Notes under the pieces: generated by a model
Seen by the model: only the letters and a program-made list of their open reading frames with translations
Told to the model about the DNA's origin: nothing
Database searches by the model: none
Program-made: the position numbers and the translations under genes
Source: Anas platyrhynchos
Taxonomy: Eukaryota > Chordata > Aves > Anseriformes > Anatidae
DNA length: 64,000 nucleotides
Direction of reading: 5' to 3'
NCBI RefSeq assembly: GCF_047663525.1
Contig: NC_092611.1
Coordinates: 7,973,001-8,037,000, forward strand
Shown: positions 15,001-25,454 of the stretch, piece after piece
How the letters are laid out: each line of letters starts with the position of its first letter
Numbering within the stretch: the stretch's first letter is position 1

Positions 15001-17943
15001 TAAGAGCCCTACCTGCCACCTTATCTGTGATCAGATGGTGGCTGATAGTGGCCTCTGCACCTCCGGCTCCAGCTCTAAGGTGATGCTGGAAACCGTTCTG
15101 CAGCCAAAGCCGTTCAACACCGCACCCGCCACCCACCTGGAGGCACTGGCAGTGCTGGCGTGGCTCCAGGCTGTGCTCCAGCCAGTGGACCCAGCCGCTT
15201 CCCCTCGTTTCCTTTTTCCCTTTAAAACCAGAACTGTTCAGCCTCTCCCCAGCCAAGTTATTCGCATTCCCTTTGGGTTTTTCCAGCAAGGTCACCACGG
15301 GATCCAGAGCAGCCCTGTTTGGTCACTGTGCCAAACTGCAAAGGTTCTTCCTTTGGTTTTCTTTCTTAGGAGGTTTTCTTCCTTTCTTCAGTAGCAACCT
15401 CCAGTCTCATACCAGAAACCAGAAAAATAATTACTCTTTGGGCGAGCGATGTTCATGTTCCAAGGCTGCAGTCCCGCTGTTACATTAGGTGAAGACAGCT
15501 TTGTGCGGGTGAGGTTTTGGGCAGGGAAGACGACTGCTGGCCCCCGAGGGAGCCAGCTCTCAGCGCCTTTGGGAGAAACATCACAGCACAGAAACAGCGT
15601 GGGGGGCACGGAGCTGGCCGGGAAGGGGACCCTTGAAAGAAAGACCCTTCACTGCACCCGTAAAGCCATGGAAGTGGTTTCAGCAACACAGCACTTCGAG
15701 TTGAGCGCTGCCACATCAGCTCTTTGCCCCCAGCCGGCTGCTTGCAGAGGCACACAGCACATCAGCAGAGGAGGCTTTTAACAGAGAAGAAACCTGGTCA
15801 CCCTTTCCAGCTCATTATAACACAAGTTGAGAATATTTGCAGTCACTTGGCTTCGGAGCACATGCAGGGGAAGGGGGGGGAGTGGACAAAAAAAAAAAAA
15901 AAAAAAAAGATCTAAAGCTGTTTAAAGCAGGGCCAGTATTTTTAGCTGGGAACTTTGGCTGATGAGGGAAGGAGCAGCAGGTGCAAACGGCTACAGCTGG
16001 CAGTGAAAGGTATGAAAGCAGCGAGCAGGGGCTTCCGCTGTGGTTGACACTGAAGTCTCGGTGCTGGTCTCCAGAGAGGGTGTGGGTGGGGGAGTGCACA
16101 ACTACTGCTGCAGGGCTCTTCCCGTTTTGTCACGGATTTCTGAGCTTGCCACAAGCCTCCCAGGCTGCTCTTTTTCTGTGACAGCCTGCATCTGAGCCCT
16201 GTGCTGCTGTTAGCACCCAGCTCCTGCCAAAGCTCCTGCAGACAGCGCGTGCCCACCATCTGCGGTGGCTCTGCCACGCTTTCCTCACCAGGTATCAACC
16301 CGGGGTCTGAGTGGCATTTTTCAGATTCCCTTTCTGGCTTTGACTGCGATTAATTCGGAACCACAAGGTTTACCAACAGACCAGATTTCTCTTTCCAGCA
16401 CAATCGCTGTGGCTGTGGCACCCCGCTGCCTCCGATGCGTTCACTCCTCACACCTGCCCCAGAACTTTCTCTGAGTGCGTGTTAAGCGATGCCCAGCCCT
16501 GGCTGTTGCTGTCCCACCTCGCCTTGCTCGGTGGACGCTGCCCCAGATGGCTCCAAGGTCTCCAAGCTCAGAGCATGGCTGCGGTCAGAAACCAGTAAAG
16601 CAGCAGCTGCAATGGGGCCAGCAGCAGAGCACACGGGAGGCTGCCCCAAATCCTTGTGCTACGGCTGCTCAGCTGCACTCCAGAAGTGGAGGCATCAGGA
16701 GGGCAAGAAAAACGAGCAGTGAAACCTCCTTCCTATCAGGAAAGGGCTGAAGGGAATGGGATCGGTACATAAAGGGGTCAGGACAGCCTCTCCCCACGCT
16801 GCTGTCTCTCCTGGGACCCCAGCCATGAACCTGCCCCCCTGTAACCAGATTCTCTCTGTTCCCCAGAGCCAGGCGGAGCTGAGCGGTTACTACGAGGCTG
16901 ATAACACAACCCCGTCTTTGGAGGGCTACTTCTGCTTCAATCCGGCCTCATCTGTGGTCGGCAACCAGAGAGACCCGTTCAGGAAGGTCTTCATGCCCCT
17001 CATCTACCTGCTTATGTTTGTGCTGGGAACTGTGGGCAATGCCCTGGTCCTGGTCATTTTGGAGAGGTTCAAGCGGTCGCGCACAACCACGGAAAACTTC
17101 CTCTTCCACCTCACCCTGGCCAACCTGGCGCTGCTGCTCACCTTCCCGTTCAGCGTGGTGGAGAGCTTGGCCGGGTGGGTATTTGGGACTTTCCTCTGCA
17201 AGATCCTCAGCGCCGTCCACAAGATCAATTTCTACTGCAGCAGCATGCTGCTGGGGTGCATCGCAGTGGACCGCTACCTGGCCATCGTTTACGCCATCCA
17301 CACCTACCGCAAACGCAGGGCTCGCTCCATCCACCTCACCTGCACGGCCGTCTGGCTCTGTTCCTTGCTCTTGACCTTACCCGATCTCATCTTCATGGAG
17401 GTCTGGACAGATGAGAGCAACCGCAGCATTTGCTATTTCCCCGAGATTGGGATTCACGGCAACAACGCGTGGCTGGCAACCCGGTTCCTGTATCACACCG
17501 TGGGTTTCTTCGTGCCCCTGCTGGTGATGTGTTACTGCTACATGGCCATCGTCCGGACCCTGTGCCAGTCCCAACGCCTGCAGAGGCAAAAAGCCGTCCG
17601 TGTGGCCATCCTGGTCACGGGCGTGTTCCTGCTCTGCTGGAGCCCCTACCACATCGTCATCTTTCTCAACACCCTCACCAAGCTGGAAGCCTTCACCAAG
17701 AACTGCCTCCTGGAGGACCAGCTGGACACGGCCATCATGGTGACAGAGGCCATCGGCTTCACACACTGCTGCCTCAACCCCATCCTCTACGCCTTCATCG
17801 GGGTCAAGTTCCGTAACGACTTCTTCCGCATCCTGCAGGAGCTTGGCTGCATAAGCCAGGAGACCCTGCAGGAGATCCTGGAGGTGACCAGGAAGGGCAG
17901 TGGAATCGAGTCTGACAACACCACCTCCATCTCCACTTTCTAA
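12009..17943 (+). CDS. CXCR5: CXCR5, CXCL13 chemokine receptor (two coding exons)
   Basis: Seven-transmembrane chemokine receptor of the plasma membrane that guides B cells and follicular helper T cells to CXCL13 in follicles. Coding exons 12009-12047 and 16867-17943 join in phase 0 to 371 residues; human has 372. Family features: C36 and C293 (N-terminus/ECL3 pair), C124 and C202 (TM3-ECL2 pair), GN (70-71), DRYLAIV (148-154), RQKAVRVAILVT ahead of TM6, CWSP (270-273), NPILY (317-321) and a Ser/Thr-rich tail ending ISTF. Possible N-glycans are at N26 and N198. The N-terminus has Y6, Y11, Y21 and Y22 among acidic residues, as expected for sulfated chemokine-binding tyrosines. The conserved TM2 aspartate is N99. 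The continuous frame can also be read back to an ATG at 16756, but those 37 codons precede a strong splice acceptor and look intronic. Confidence 0.95.
12048..16866 (+). other. CXCR5: CXCR5 intron 1
   Basis: A 4.8-kb intron with donor GTGAGT and acceptor CCCCAG. It contains fortuitous frames (for example 14552-15394) with no family resemblance, a poly-A tract at 15888-15908, and GC-rich stretches near the 3' end. No transposon is recognised. In mammals this intron carries lymphoid regulatory DNA; I cannot identify specific elements here. Confidence 0.8.
15888..15908 (+). repeat. A21 homopolymer
   Basis: Twenty-one consecutive A residues in the CXCR5 intron, not attached to a recognisable retrotransposed body. 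Confidence 0.85.
16867..17943 (+). CDS. CXCR5: CXCR5 second coding exon (residues 14-371)
   Basis: Preceded by the pyrimidine-rich acceptor ttctctctgttccccag. Begins SQAELSGYYEADNTT and holds all seven transmembrane helices and the stop TAA at 17941-17943. Typical class-A landmarks are present except TM2, where LANLA replaces the usual LAxAD and the AAC codon lies at 17122-17124. The segment around DRYLAIVYAIHTYRKRR and the SISTF end match CXCR5 better than any other CXC receptor. Confidence 0.97.
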   Translation, partial: SQAELSGYYEADNTTPSLEGYFCFNPASSVVGNQRDPFRKVFMPLIYLLMFVLGTVGNALVLVILERFKRSRTTTENFLFHLTLANLALLLTFPFSVVESLAGWVFGTFLCKILSAVHKINFYCSSMLLGCIAVDRYLAIVYAIHTYRKRRARSIHLTCTAVWLCSLLLTLPDLIFMEVWTDESNRSICYFPEIGIHGNNAWLATRFLYHTVGFFVPLLVMCYCYMAIVRTLCQSQRLQRQKAVRVAILVTGVFLLCWSPYHIVIFLNTLTKLEAFTKNCLLEDQLDTAIMVTEAIGFTHCCLNPILYAFIGVKFRNDFFRILQELGCISQETLQEILEVTRKGSGIESDNTTSISTF

Positions 17944-19795
17944 CTCAGGCTGCCGCGGGGCAGAAGTGACCTCTGGTGTGCCCGTGCGGTGGCTCACGTG
18001 CTGTGGCCTCAGTCCTAAGTTTCACAAGCGTCCCCACCATTCTCTTTACTCCTCAGGAAGCTGAGCTCTGACAGCCATCTAACACCCAAATCCCACCAGA
18101 TTCCTTCCCTGGATCCTTCTGTTTCACATCCATTCCGAAATCTGCCTGGCAGCTGCTGGCAAACGCCTGATGGGCACTGACAGGGCCGGATGAATGCAGG
18201 CAGGTTGAACCTGGTACCACCACACCTCCCCCAAAAACAATTGACTGCGGGTGTCCCGTGCACAGCCAGACACGGGACTGGGTTGCCAGGGGGTAGGAAA
18301 AAAAAGCCCAGCCAAGTCAAGGTGGAGTCACGTCAGGGAGCAAGCACTGAGGACAAAGATGAAGCCAGCTCCTGTTTCACCTGCTCAGGTCACTGGACAT
18401 GCCCAAAGGAAGCAGTGGGACTCAATTACCATGGCAGACAGAGTGAGGGATGCAAGCAAAATCCAAACGCTTTCTTTTAAGGCAGGTGACTGTCCGGACA
18501 GATGGCTTCAGCCTTGTGACTGAGCACAGAGAGGACGAACTACGTCTTTAGGAGGCTGAAGGTGTCACTTATTTTTTTTTTTTGCAAGTGGTTGTGCAGT
18601 GCTTTGTGTGTTCTGAAAGGAGGAGACCCATTACCTCAGCGTAAGGTAGAACACGGAAGGAAGAGCTAATTTGCATGATTTCTATTTGGTTTTAGCAGGC
18701 CGAATGGGAACGTGCCGTTTTGCTTAGCGCTGTGCTTTCAGATACTCTTGCTCTACCTGCATGCCTGGAGCCTTTGGTCATTGAGTGCATCAAGGTTTGC
18801 ACAGAACAAACCTGAGCATTGATTTTGCCTTGAACCAGGAGTATCCAGCAACTGCCTGGATCAGGGCTTCTCAGGAACAAGCCGGTCCAAAACGAGAGTG
18901 GCAGCTCGTTAGTGCAGCACAGCCAGCACGTAGGGCAGCCCAACAGACTGGTGCAGCTCGCTGTTCCCTCGTAGGCCTTGTCCCAGGAAGGTGTCAGCAC
19001 ACACAGCATTGCTTCGGGACGTTTCTGTAATTAGCTAAACACCACTTTGGCCTAAACGGAGTGACAGCCACACACACAAACTGTCACACGGGAACGACCC
19101 TAGCCACCAGCACACATTAAAATCGGCTGTACCACTCACCTCACTGCTTATGCAAAGTCGGAGCAATGGCAGTGCTACTGCTGCAGCGGGGATTTTGTGC
19201 TAAAATCCCTTCTGAAGTTCAATCCCCTAACAAAAAGCTCGGTGACAACCTAACCTCACCACAGCCAAGGGCCACGCTGCAAAGAGCAGTCATTGAGGAA
19301 TGGGTCACTTCAGCCTAGTCCAGCTCAGGCAGAGATCTGAATAAGTTGTCTGCAGCTTCCGACATGACAAGAAAACTCCCCAAATGCGAGGCCTTGATAG
19401 AAAGAGCAGTCCCCATTTCCTGCAGCGCTGCATCTTTGAAGCTGAAACCTTCAGGTAATGGTGACTGTGGCTGTCCAAGCACGAACAGCAGAGGAAGAGC
19501 TGCTCTTTGAAGCCTGCCCTTGCTACCTCCACAGCTGTACCAGCGAACGAAGCCGTGCAGACGTGTTGTAAACACCTCCCTAGCCCCAGCCTGTGGGTCC
19601 TTACACAACCATTGCTGAGGAATTGAGCAGAGTGTAAACCCTTACAGCATTCACAGAGTAAAAGCAAAATCTACACACAAAACATGGGTGAACAAATTAC
19701 GCATCTATCGTTACTGTGGTGTTCGTGGTGTTAAACTTCTTGAAAGTTTATGAGAGCTGTAACAAACAAATAAAGTACTCTCTCTTCCCACATAT
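17944..19795 (+). other. CXCR5: CXCR5 3'UTR (inferred)
   Basis: From the stop codon to the AATAAA at 19769. It is about 1.85 kb and holds no reading frame of interest. An earlier ATTAAA at 19116-19121 could give a shorter form. No repeat is recognised. Confidence 0.55.
19769..19774 (+). terminator. CXCR5: CXCR5 polyadenylation signal
   Basis: Canonical AATAAA followed within 25-50 nt by GT-rich sequence (tatggtgcttgtaagcg, then tttgtgtc), the expected downstream element. It is the first canonical signal on the plus strand after the CXCR5 stop that I found. Confidence 0.6.
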
Positions 19796-20925
19796 GGTGC
19801 TTGTAAGCGTTTGCCTGCATTTGTGTCACTTCCAGAAGGGAAATGCACCTCCAAACGGAGTGGGCTGATGGCACGTTCCTGCCATGCGTCCCCCCTTTGT
19901 GCAGGGACCCACGAGCTCGCAAAGAGCTGGCAGACACCAAGGGTGGACGCTGCTCCTGCAGCAACCCGCACGGGAGGGCCTGGGAGCCAGACAGAGCTGG
20001 GGAGGGAGAACCCAGAGCAACCTCTGCCATGGCTGGGCTGTCCCCTGCCACTTTCCATCCCCACTGCATCCAGCCAGCTGCTGTTTCAGTTGCCCTGCTT
20101 CCTCTCATGATGACAGCGGAGCTGGGCATGCAGCGAGAGGAGGGAGCAGACAGCCCACAAGCAGCCCCGGTGCTCACCAAAGGGGCCACGGAACAGCTCC
20201 CAGAGCAATGTGCTGCTCCCTCCTTCCTACGGGGTGCCCGAGCTGCCCAGGAACTGCAGCTGGGTTGTTTTAGTTAGCAGAGCCCCCGCTGTGCACGGCG
20301 GCCCTGAGGCTGTGGCAGGCAGCGGAGCGCACAGCACCAGGCACGAGGTGGGGAACGCATGAGTGGCCGCGTGCCTGGGAGCGCTGCGGGGCCGGGGCTC
20401 TCCCCACAGCCCTGCACAGCCCCAACGCCCCTGCCTGCTGCAGCTCACACCGAGTTTCATTTTCCTTATCGAAACAACAACCTACGGCCTTTCCCCAATC
20501 TCCCAGCGGGACACAAATGCTCGAGCATTTCAGCATCCGCGCTGCTGACTTGCGCATCTTCCTCAGCCTGGCTCTGGACATAGAGATCGTAAAAATCAGA
20601 GAATATCGACTTGGAAGGGACCCATAAGGATCATCAAGCCCAACTCCTGGCACCACACAGGTCTACCCAAAAATTCAGACCATGTGCCTAAGTGCACAGT
20701 CCGATCACTTTTTAAGTTCAGGCAGGTTTGGTGCAGTGTCTAGATCCCTGGGGAGCCTGTCCCAGTGCGCGACCACCCTCTCTGTGAAGAACCAATTCCT
20801 GACGTCCAGCTGGGCTCCCTCATCAGCACCAACCTGCCACCGGTGACATTAGCCAAGCTCCTGCAGGCACCACCGTGCTGTGCACACCTGCAGAACGTCA
20901 CACAGACCATCGAAGACAGGCACAA
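19796..20925. other. Convergent CXCR5-BCL9L intergenic spacer
   Basis: About 1.1 kb between the two inferred poly(A) sites, containing a CR1 fragment. The GC-rich frames on both strands in 19811-20277 have no family resemblance. Confidence 0.6.
20587..20835 (-). mobile_element. CR1 LINE fragment, antisense
   Basis: Reads as the reverse of a CR1 3' end: cttggaagggacccataagg, atcatcaagcccaactcc, then the block around ccctggggagcctgtcccag and gtgaagaaccaattcctgac. Truncated, without coding capacity. Confidence 0.9.
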
Positions 20926-20948
20926 GGTCAGGTTTTGAAATTTGTCTT

Positions 20949-20954
20949 TTTAAT
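20949..20954 (-). terminator. BCL9L: BCL9L polyadenylation signal (ATTAAA)
   Basis: Minus-strand ATTAAA, the commonest AATAAA variant. It is followed on the minus strand by TTGTGCCTGTC and GGTCTGTGTG, a GT-rich downstream element. I saw no canonical AATAAA on the minus strand between it and the BCL9L stop. Confidence 0.5.
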
Positions 20955-21057
20955 AAAAAGGCACCTATAAAACAGGTCAATACATTACAGGCAGCACAGA
21001 TACCCAAAAACAAGCCTAAAAATTGTTTCAAATAAAAACCAATAAGATGTCTTCACA

Positions 21058-21100
21058 TATTGTATTTATATATTTATATTTATATATATATTTATATAAT
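21058..21100. repeat. AT-rich (TATTTATA)-type low-complexity tract
   Basis: Nearly pure A/T sequence made of tatttata-like units. In the BCL9L transcript it lies about 100-150 nt before the inferred poly(A) signal and reads as AU-rich RNA. Confidence 0.8.
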
Positions 21101-21926
21101 GGTACAAAATGACTGGGGAAGTTTCTCCATGGGATGACAGAGAACAGGTCAGTCACCATTACCTCAATGTGAAAGCTAATTCCAGGTGTGTGATTACTGA
21201 TGTACTGAAAGATGCTGTTTCCCAACGTTTACTTTTCAGAGCCAGAAAAAAAAACAACATTGCGAAGTCATGGCTAAAACATGGGCAAACCTTTTACCGT
21301 GATTAGGTGGAGTCAGTACACAGAACTCAAGCTGGGAAGCCGAGCAATAAACGACAAGACACGAGACTAGACACAGCTCACAGCAGCGGGTAGCCGGCCG
21401 ATGGCACACTCTGCCCAGGTCTAACGAGGACTTGCTGTTACTTCGCTTCCAGAGAAGCTCCTGCCAGAAGTGCTGAGCTCGGGCACAGCGAGGAGCAGTG
21501 CCCAGGCAGAAGGTGCTGTGCACCTCGTCTCCCTGTGGTTCCCCCGTCACAGCAGTCAGGGTAGGGCTGGCTGGCTTCAGGGCAGGGGGGTTTTGAGGAA
21601 GAGCCCCCCGAGTGCTGCTCTGAAACCCACAGCCCGCAGCTGGAATAATGCCAGGATTTCCCTTTTGTATGCTGAGTCGAAAGGGTTTGCTTCCTAGTAA
21701 TTTATCACCCAAGGACAGGTCTTCCTCCTGCCATCAGGCTGCCCACGTGCGGGCAGCGGTGGCTTCTCCAGTGCTGCGGAGGACACAGGGACAAGGTGCT
21801 GCTGACAGGGGGACGCGGGGAGTCCCAGGCAACTTCTGAGTTGGGCTGGGTGGAGGGGACGACAGGGGAGGTACTGACAGGCAGAGATCTTAACTGGACC
21901 GAAAGAACAGCTGTCTACAGACAAAC

Positions 21927-21966
21927 AAAAAAAAAGCTTTTTTTTTTTTTATATATATATAAAAAA
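21927..21966. repeat. A9-GC-T13-(AT)5-A6 palindromic block
   Basis: A9-GC-T9 is self-complementary around AAGCTT and is followed by four more T, five AT units and six A. Prone to hairpin formation and to length variation. Confidence 0.8.
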
Positions 21967-23722
21967 TATTATGGCTTTAAATTAACCGAGACTAGCTGGT
22001 GGGTGATGAGCAAGGTTCGGGGATGGCGTTGGTATTTGGGTGTTTACGAGAAAATACCAGCAGCCAACACCCCAAAGTGCAGCCAAGGGAAGCCACAGCC
22101 TTTCAGGCTAGTCAAGCTAAGAAAAAGCTGCATCTGCTCGAGCCACATCCTCCCAGGTGAAACACACACCCTGAGAGGATGGAGAATCCAAGCAGCTACA
22201 ATGTCAGGTCCAAAGCACACTTACTTAGCCCAGGTTGAAGACGATTCCTCTTTGCCCTAACTGCCAAGGCAGGGACGAGCACTTTCCAGGATTGTTCCTG
22301 GTTTGCCACTTTTTTAAAGCAATGCTCGGTCAGATCATAAACACCACGAAGCAGGAGACCAGAGTGAAGTTCTTCCTCAGATCCAGACCCACACTTCCAA
22401 CCTAGTACCGCACTCTACAAATACCCCAACACGTCAGGGTATTCCTGATCAGACTTTGTGGCTAAATCTCGTTACAGATCCAATCAACGCAGACACTGGA
22501 GTGACATTTCACCACCTGCCGGTCTTTTCTAACAGCTTGCAACACAATAAAAAGCTTTGCCAATCCCTCTCTACTTGACGACCTCCCCTTCTGAAAGCCT
22601 TCTCCTCCCTGCGGTTTCAAGTAGGGAAAGGTGAGCGCTGTTACAAGAGAGGTAGTATGCTGAGTCTGGCTTTGCAGAGATAATCCTCCAGCTGGTGTTC
22701 GTGTGGCAATCGAGTGCCCTGAGTTCACAGTGGGATACCCATAGGGTTCACCATGCTGGAACGTGGTCCCTGCAGAGATCCAGAGATCCTGTGTGTACAG
22801 AAGTGCATGTGCTTAACCCCACAGTCCCTTCAGTGGACAGACACAGGAAAAAAAAACACTGGTGCCATGTGCAGGAAGACCTTACAGAACGGAGGATGGG
22901 AGGGCGAAGCGCATCCAGAAAAGCCTGAGTTGTTCAAATGGCTTCCGTCAGCCTCGGGATAAGAACCTCAGCCTCTGAGATCAGAAACGCAGAGCAGCCC
23001 GTGACACGCAGCAGCCACACAGCTGACACCATGCAAGACAACTCTGCTTCTGAGCTGAGTATTGCGTGCAGGGACAGCTCACCCGCACCAGCTGGCCCTC
23101 TACAGTGCAGTACGGCGGGGCTGCAACAGGGAGCTCGGGGCAAGATGGGACAAAAACTGCCTCTGAAAGCCCGGATGAGGAGCACAGGCAAGTGTGATGG
23201 GGAAGGAAGACCTGGGAGACCATTCAACAGCAGAGGTAGAGGGGACACGTTGTGATCACGGCGGACGATGGGTGGGTGAAGGACTGGTGGAGGAAGGCTG
23301 CGAAAGGGCAGGGCTCCTGGCTGGCCTCTCCGGGAAGCACCGGGAGGAGCCACCCAGCTTTCACAGCCAAAGCAGCATCCCCGTGGAGCAGTGCCAGCGG
23401 GATCCCGAGAGGCTGAGGCCTCTGCCCGGCCAGCTGAGCGCTGCTCCAGTGGCTGGGGCCACAGCTCCGACCTCCCCAGTGGTCCTCAGTCACTGGTTGT
23501 GTTCTGGTGCTCAGCACAGACTCCACAGGGGCCTAAGATCTGCGTGAAACCGTACAACCTGCACATGCAAACTGCTCCAACGCATGAATGACACAGGTTT
23601 GACAAAGAGTCACTCTATAATGAAATCTCTCGACGCCCTGTGCACCCTGGGGGATCCTCCTGCCTCCCCCCAGGAGAGCTTTCAATCCTTGTACACTGTT
23701 GCCTTCAGCATGTTTTTTGTTC

Positions 23723-24134
23723 TTTTTTTTTTTTTTTTTTTTTAAAACATGTTTTGAGGCTTCTATTAAAACACAGAAATACAGAACAATTAAAAACCAG
23801 CACAAGTTTTGCCTTTCTCAGCGACCTATTTACAGCTAGTTCCAAAAACCCTCTTGCGCATTTTGGTTGCTTTAAAGGAAAAAAAAAAAAAAACAAAAAG
23901 GAAAAAAGGAAAAAAAGGAGAGAGAAGGAAAAAATAAAAAAAAAGAAAGAAAGAAAAACACTTGGAGGAGGAAAATGATAAATGAAAACTTTACAAACTG
24001 CCACAGGGTCTGGAAGTCCCTGGACAACACACAGGGTTCAAAATTAACAGCCCCACTCCCACTCCCAGTCCCTCCACCCTCCCCTTTCCCCTCAAAAAAA
24101 AAGGAGGAAAAAAAAAAAAAAAAGAAGAAAAAAA
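23723..24134 (-). repeat. Homopolymer-rich stretch in BCL9L 3'UTR: two U-rich tracts and one A tract
   Basis: On the plus strand: T21 at 23723-23743, a purine tract at 23877-23958 starting with A15, and a purine tract at 24094-24134 with A16. In the BCL9L mRNA these read, 5' to 3', as U-rich, U-rich, then A21. The A21 block is flanked by CATGTTTT and AAAACATG inverted repeats. Confidence 0.8.
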
Positions 24135-24294
24135 AAAGAACAATTCACATCAAGTTTACTGCACATGTGGTTTTCTGTAGAGAGGCAAATCCGATATGAA
24201 AAGCATCCCACTTGGTGTCCTCCACTGGCGTTGGCCCCAACCCGCCCCCGACGAAAGGTTTAAAAACGTCTGTACAACCCGGCCCCCCCCGTGC

Positions 24295-25454
24295 TCAGAA
24301 AGGCAGGTTTGCCATGTTCCCCGGCCCGGGGATGTAACTCATTTGGCTGTCCAGGGAGACACTCCTCTGCCTCATCTGGTGCGTGACCATTAGGTTCTGC
24401 TGCGGCGGGGGCCCCATGAGCGAGCCCTGAGGTGACATCATGTGTCCCGTCTGGGCGTACATCTCCCCCGACACGGACATGCTCCTCTGCTTGGCCTGCA
24501 TCAGCATGAAATTCTGCTGGGCCATCAGGCTCTGCTGCGGAGACATCATGCCCTGGTGCATGCTGTTGCCCATCATACCCTGCTGGGGCGGGATGCCTGT
24601 CCTGCCCAGCATGGGCACTTGTCCGGGATGGCACATGGGCATGCCGAGTCCCCGCTGCACGCCCTGCTGCCCCGGGAGGCTGGGGGCGTTCATACCTGGC
24701 CGCACGGGGGGCTGCTCAGCCATCATGTTCTGCAGGTTCATGAGGTGGAGGTTGGAAGGCTGCGATTTGGGTGCTTGGCTGTCGCTTTTGGGGAAATACT
24801 GCAAGGTGCTGCTTGGCTTCTCCGAGGGGATGATCCTGGAGAGGTCGAATTCGGGGATGCCGGTGGGCGTGGGGCGGATGACCTCGCTGAGCTCGGGGTC
24901 GTTCAGCACCGATGCCACCCCGGGGAGCACGGCAGGGTAGGTCTCGCCGATCCGAGGAGGGATGTTCTTGCCCATGATGTGCTGCTGAGGGGGCATCTGG
25001 CCGGGCTGCTGGGCAGGAAGGTCGTCGGGTGGCAAGGGCATCCCCGGGGGGTAATGCTGCTGCATGCCGGGGCCGCCTGCCCCGCCGGGGACCATGGGCA
25101 TGCCTCCTGCAGGAGACTGCATGGCGTTGTGGGGCTGCTGCATGCGGGGGAACACGAGCTGGTTGGAAGGAATCATCTGCGAGCTGTTTGGCACGGGGCC
25201 GCACTGCTGGTTCAGCGAGTCCTGGGGCCCCGGGGGCAGCATCATGGGGTTCGGGGGGGGGACGCCTGCCCCCGGTGCACTTGGGTGCATAGGAATGTTG
25301 GAGCCCAGAGGGTTTGGGGAGGACATCATGGAGGTAGGGGGTGGTTCGTGGGAGAGGGGCTGCTGACCAGGCAGGTTCATTCCCATGGGGCTCTGAGAGG
25401 ATCCAGGTCCCACGGAGTTTAAGTGCAGTTGATTTGTCTGATTCCCTGTCACAC
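24295..25454 (-). CDS. BCL9L: BCL9L last coding exon, C-terminal homology domain and stop
   Basis: Starts (G)VTGNQTNQLHLNSVGPG. It contains a Met/Pro/Gly-rich stretch, the conserved block VASVLNDPELSEVIRPTPTG ahead of PEFDLSRIIPSEKPSSTLQY, then HLMNLQNMMAEQ, RQRSVSLDSQ and the terminal NMANLPF with TGA at 24295-24297. In BCL9 proteins this C-terminal region is the transactivating part. Acceptor TTCCTAG. Confidence 0.97.

Larger units (their letters stand above)
20930..24294 (-). other. BCL9L: BCL9L 3'UTR (inferred)
   Basis: About 3.3 kb from the TGA at 24295 to the inferred poly(A) site; mammalian BCL9L also has a multi-kilobase 3'UTR. It includes AT-rich sequence (21058-21100), a palindromic A/T block (21927-21966) and long homopolymer tracts (23723-24134). 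No conserved reading frame. Confidence 0.6.

Noticed and set aside
14552..15394. 280-codon plus-strand frame
   Set aside because: Lies in the CXCR5 intron, with overlapping frames of similar length on both strands and no recognisable family.
16756..16866. N-terminal 37 codons of the long CXCR5 frame, starting MGSVHKGV
   Set aside because: They precede a strong splice acceptor, resemble no chemokine receptor, and the upstream exon at 12009 fits in phase and length. An alternative first exon cannot be fully excluded.
16948..17997. Minus-strand frames of 128 and 206 codons opposite CXCR5
   Set aside because: Shadows of the GC-biased coding strand; Asp/Glu/His/Val-rich with no family resemblance.
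24442..25422. 326-codon plus-strand frame opposite the last BCL9L exon
   Set aside because: Antisense shadow of Met/Pro/Gly codons (His, Gly, Arg-rich). The same applies to 27685-28458 and 28537-29097.
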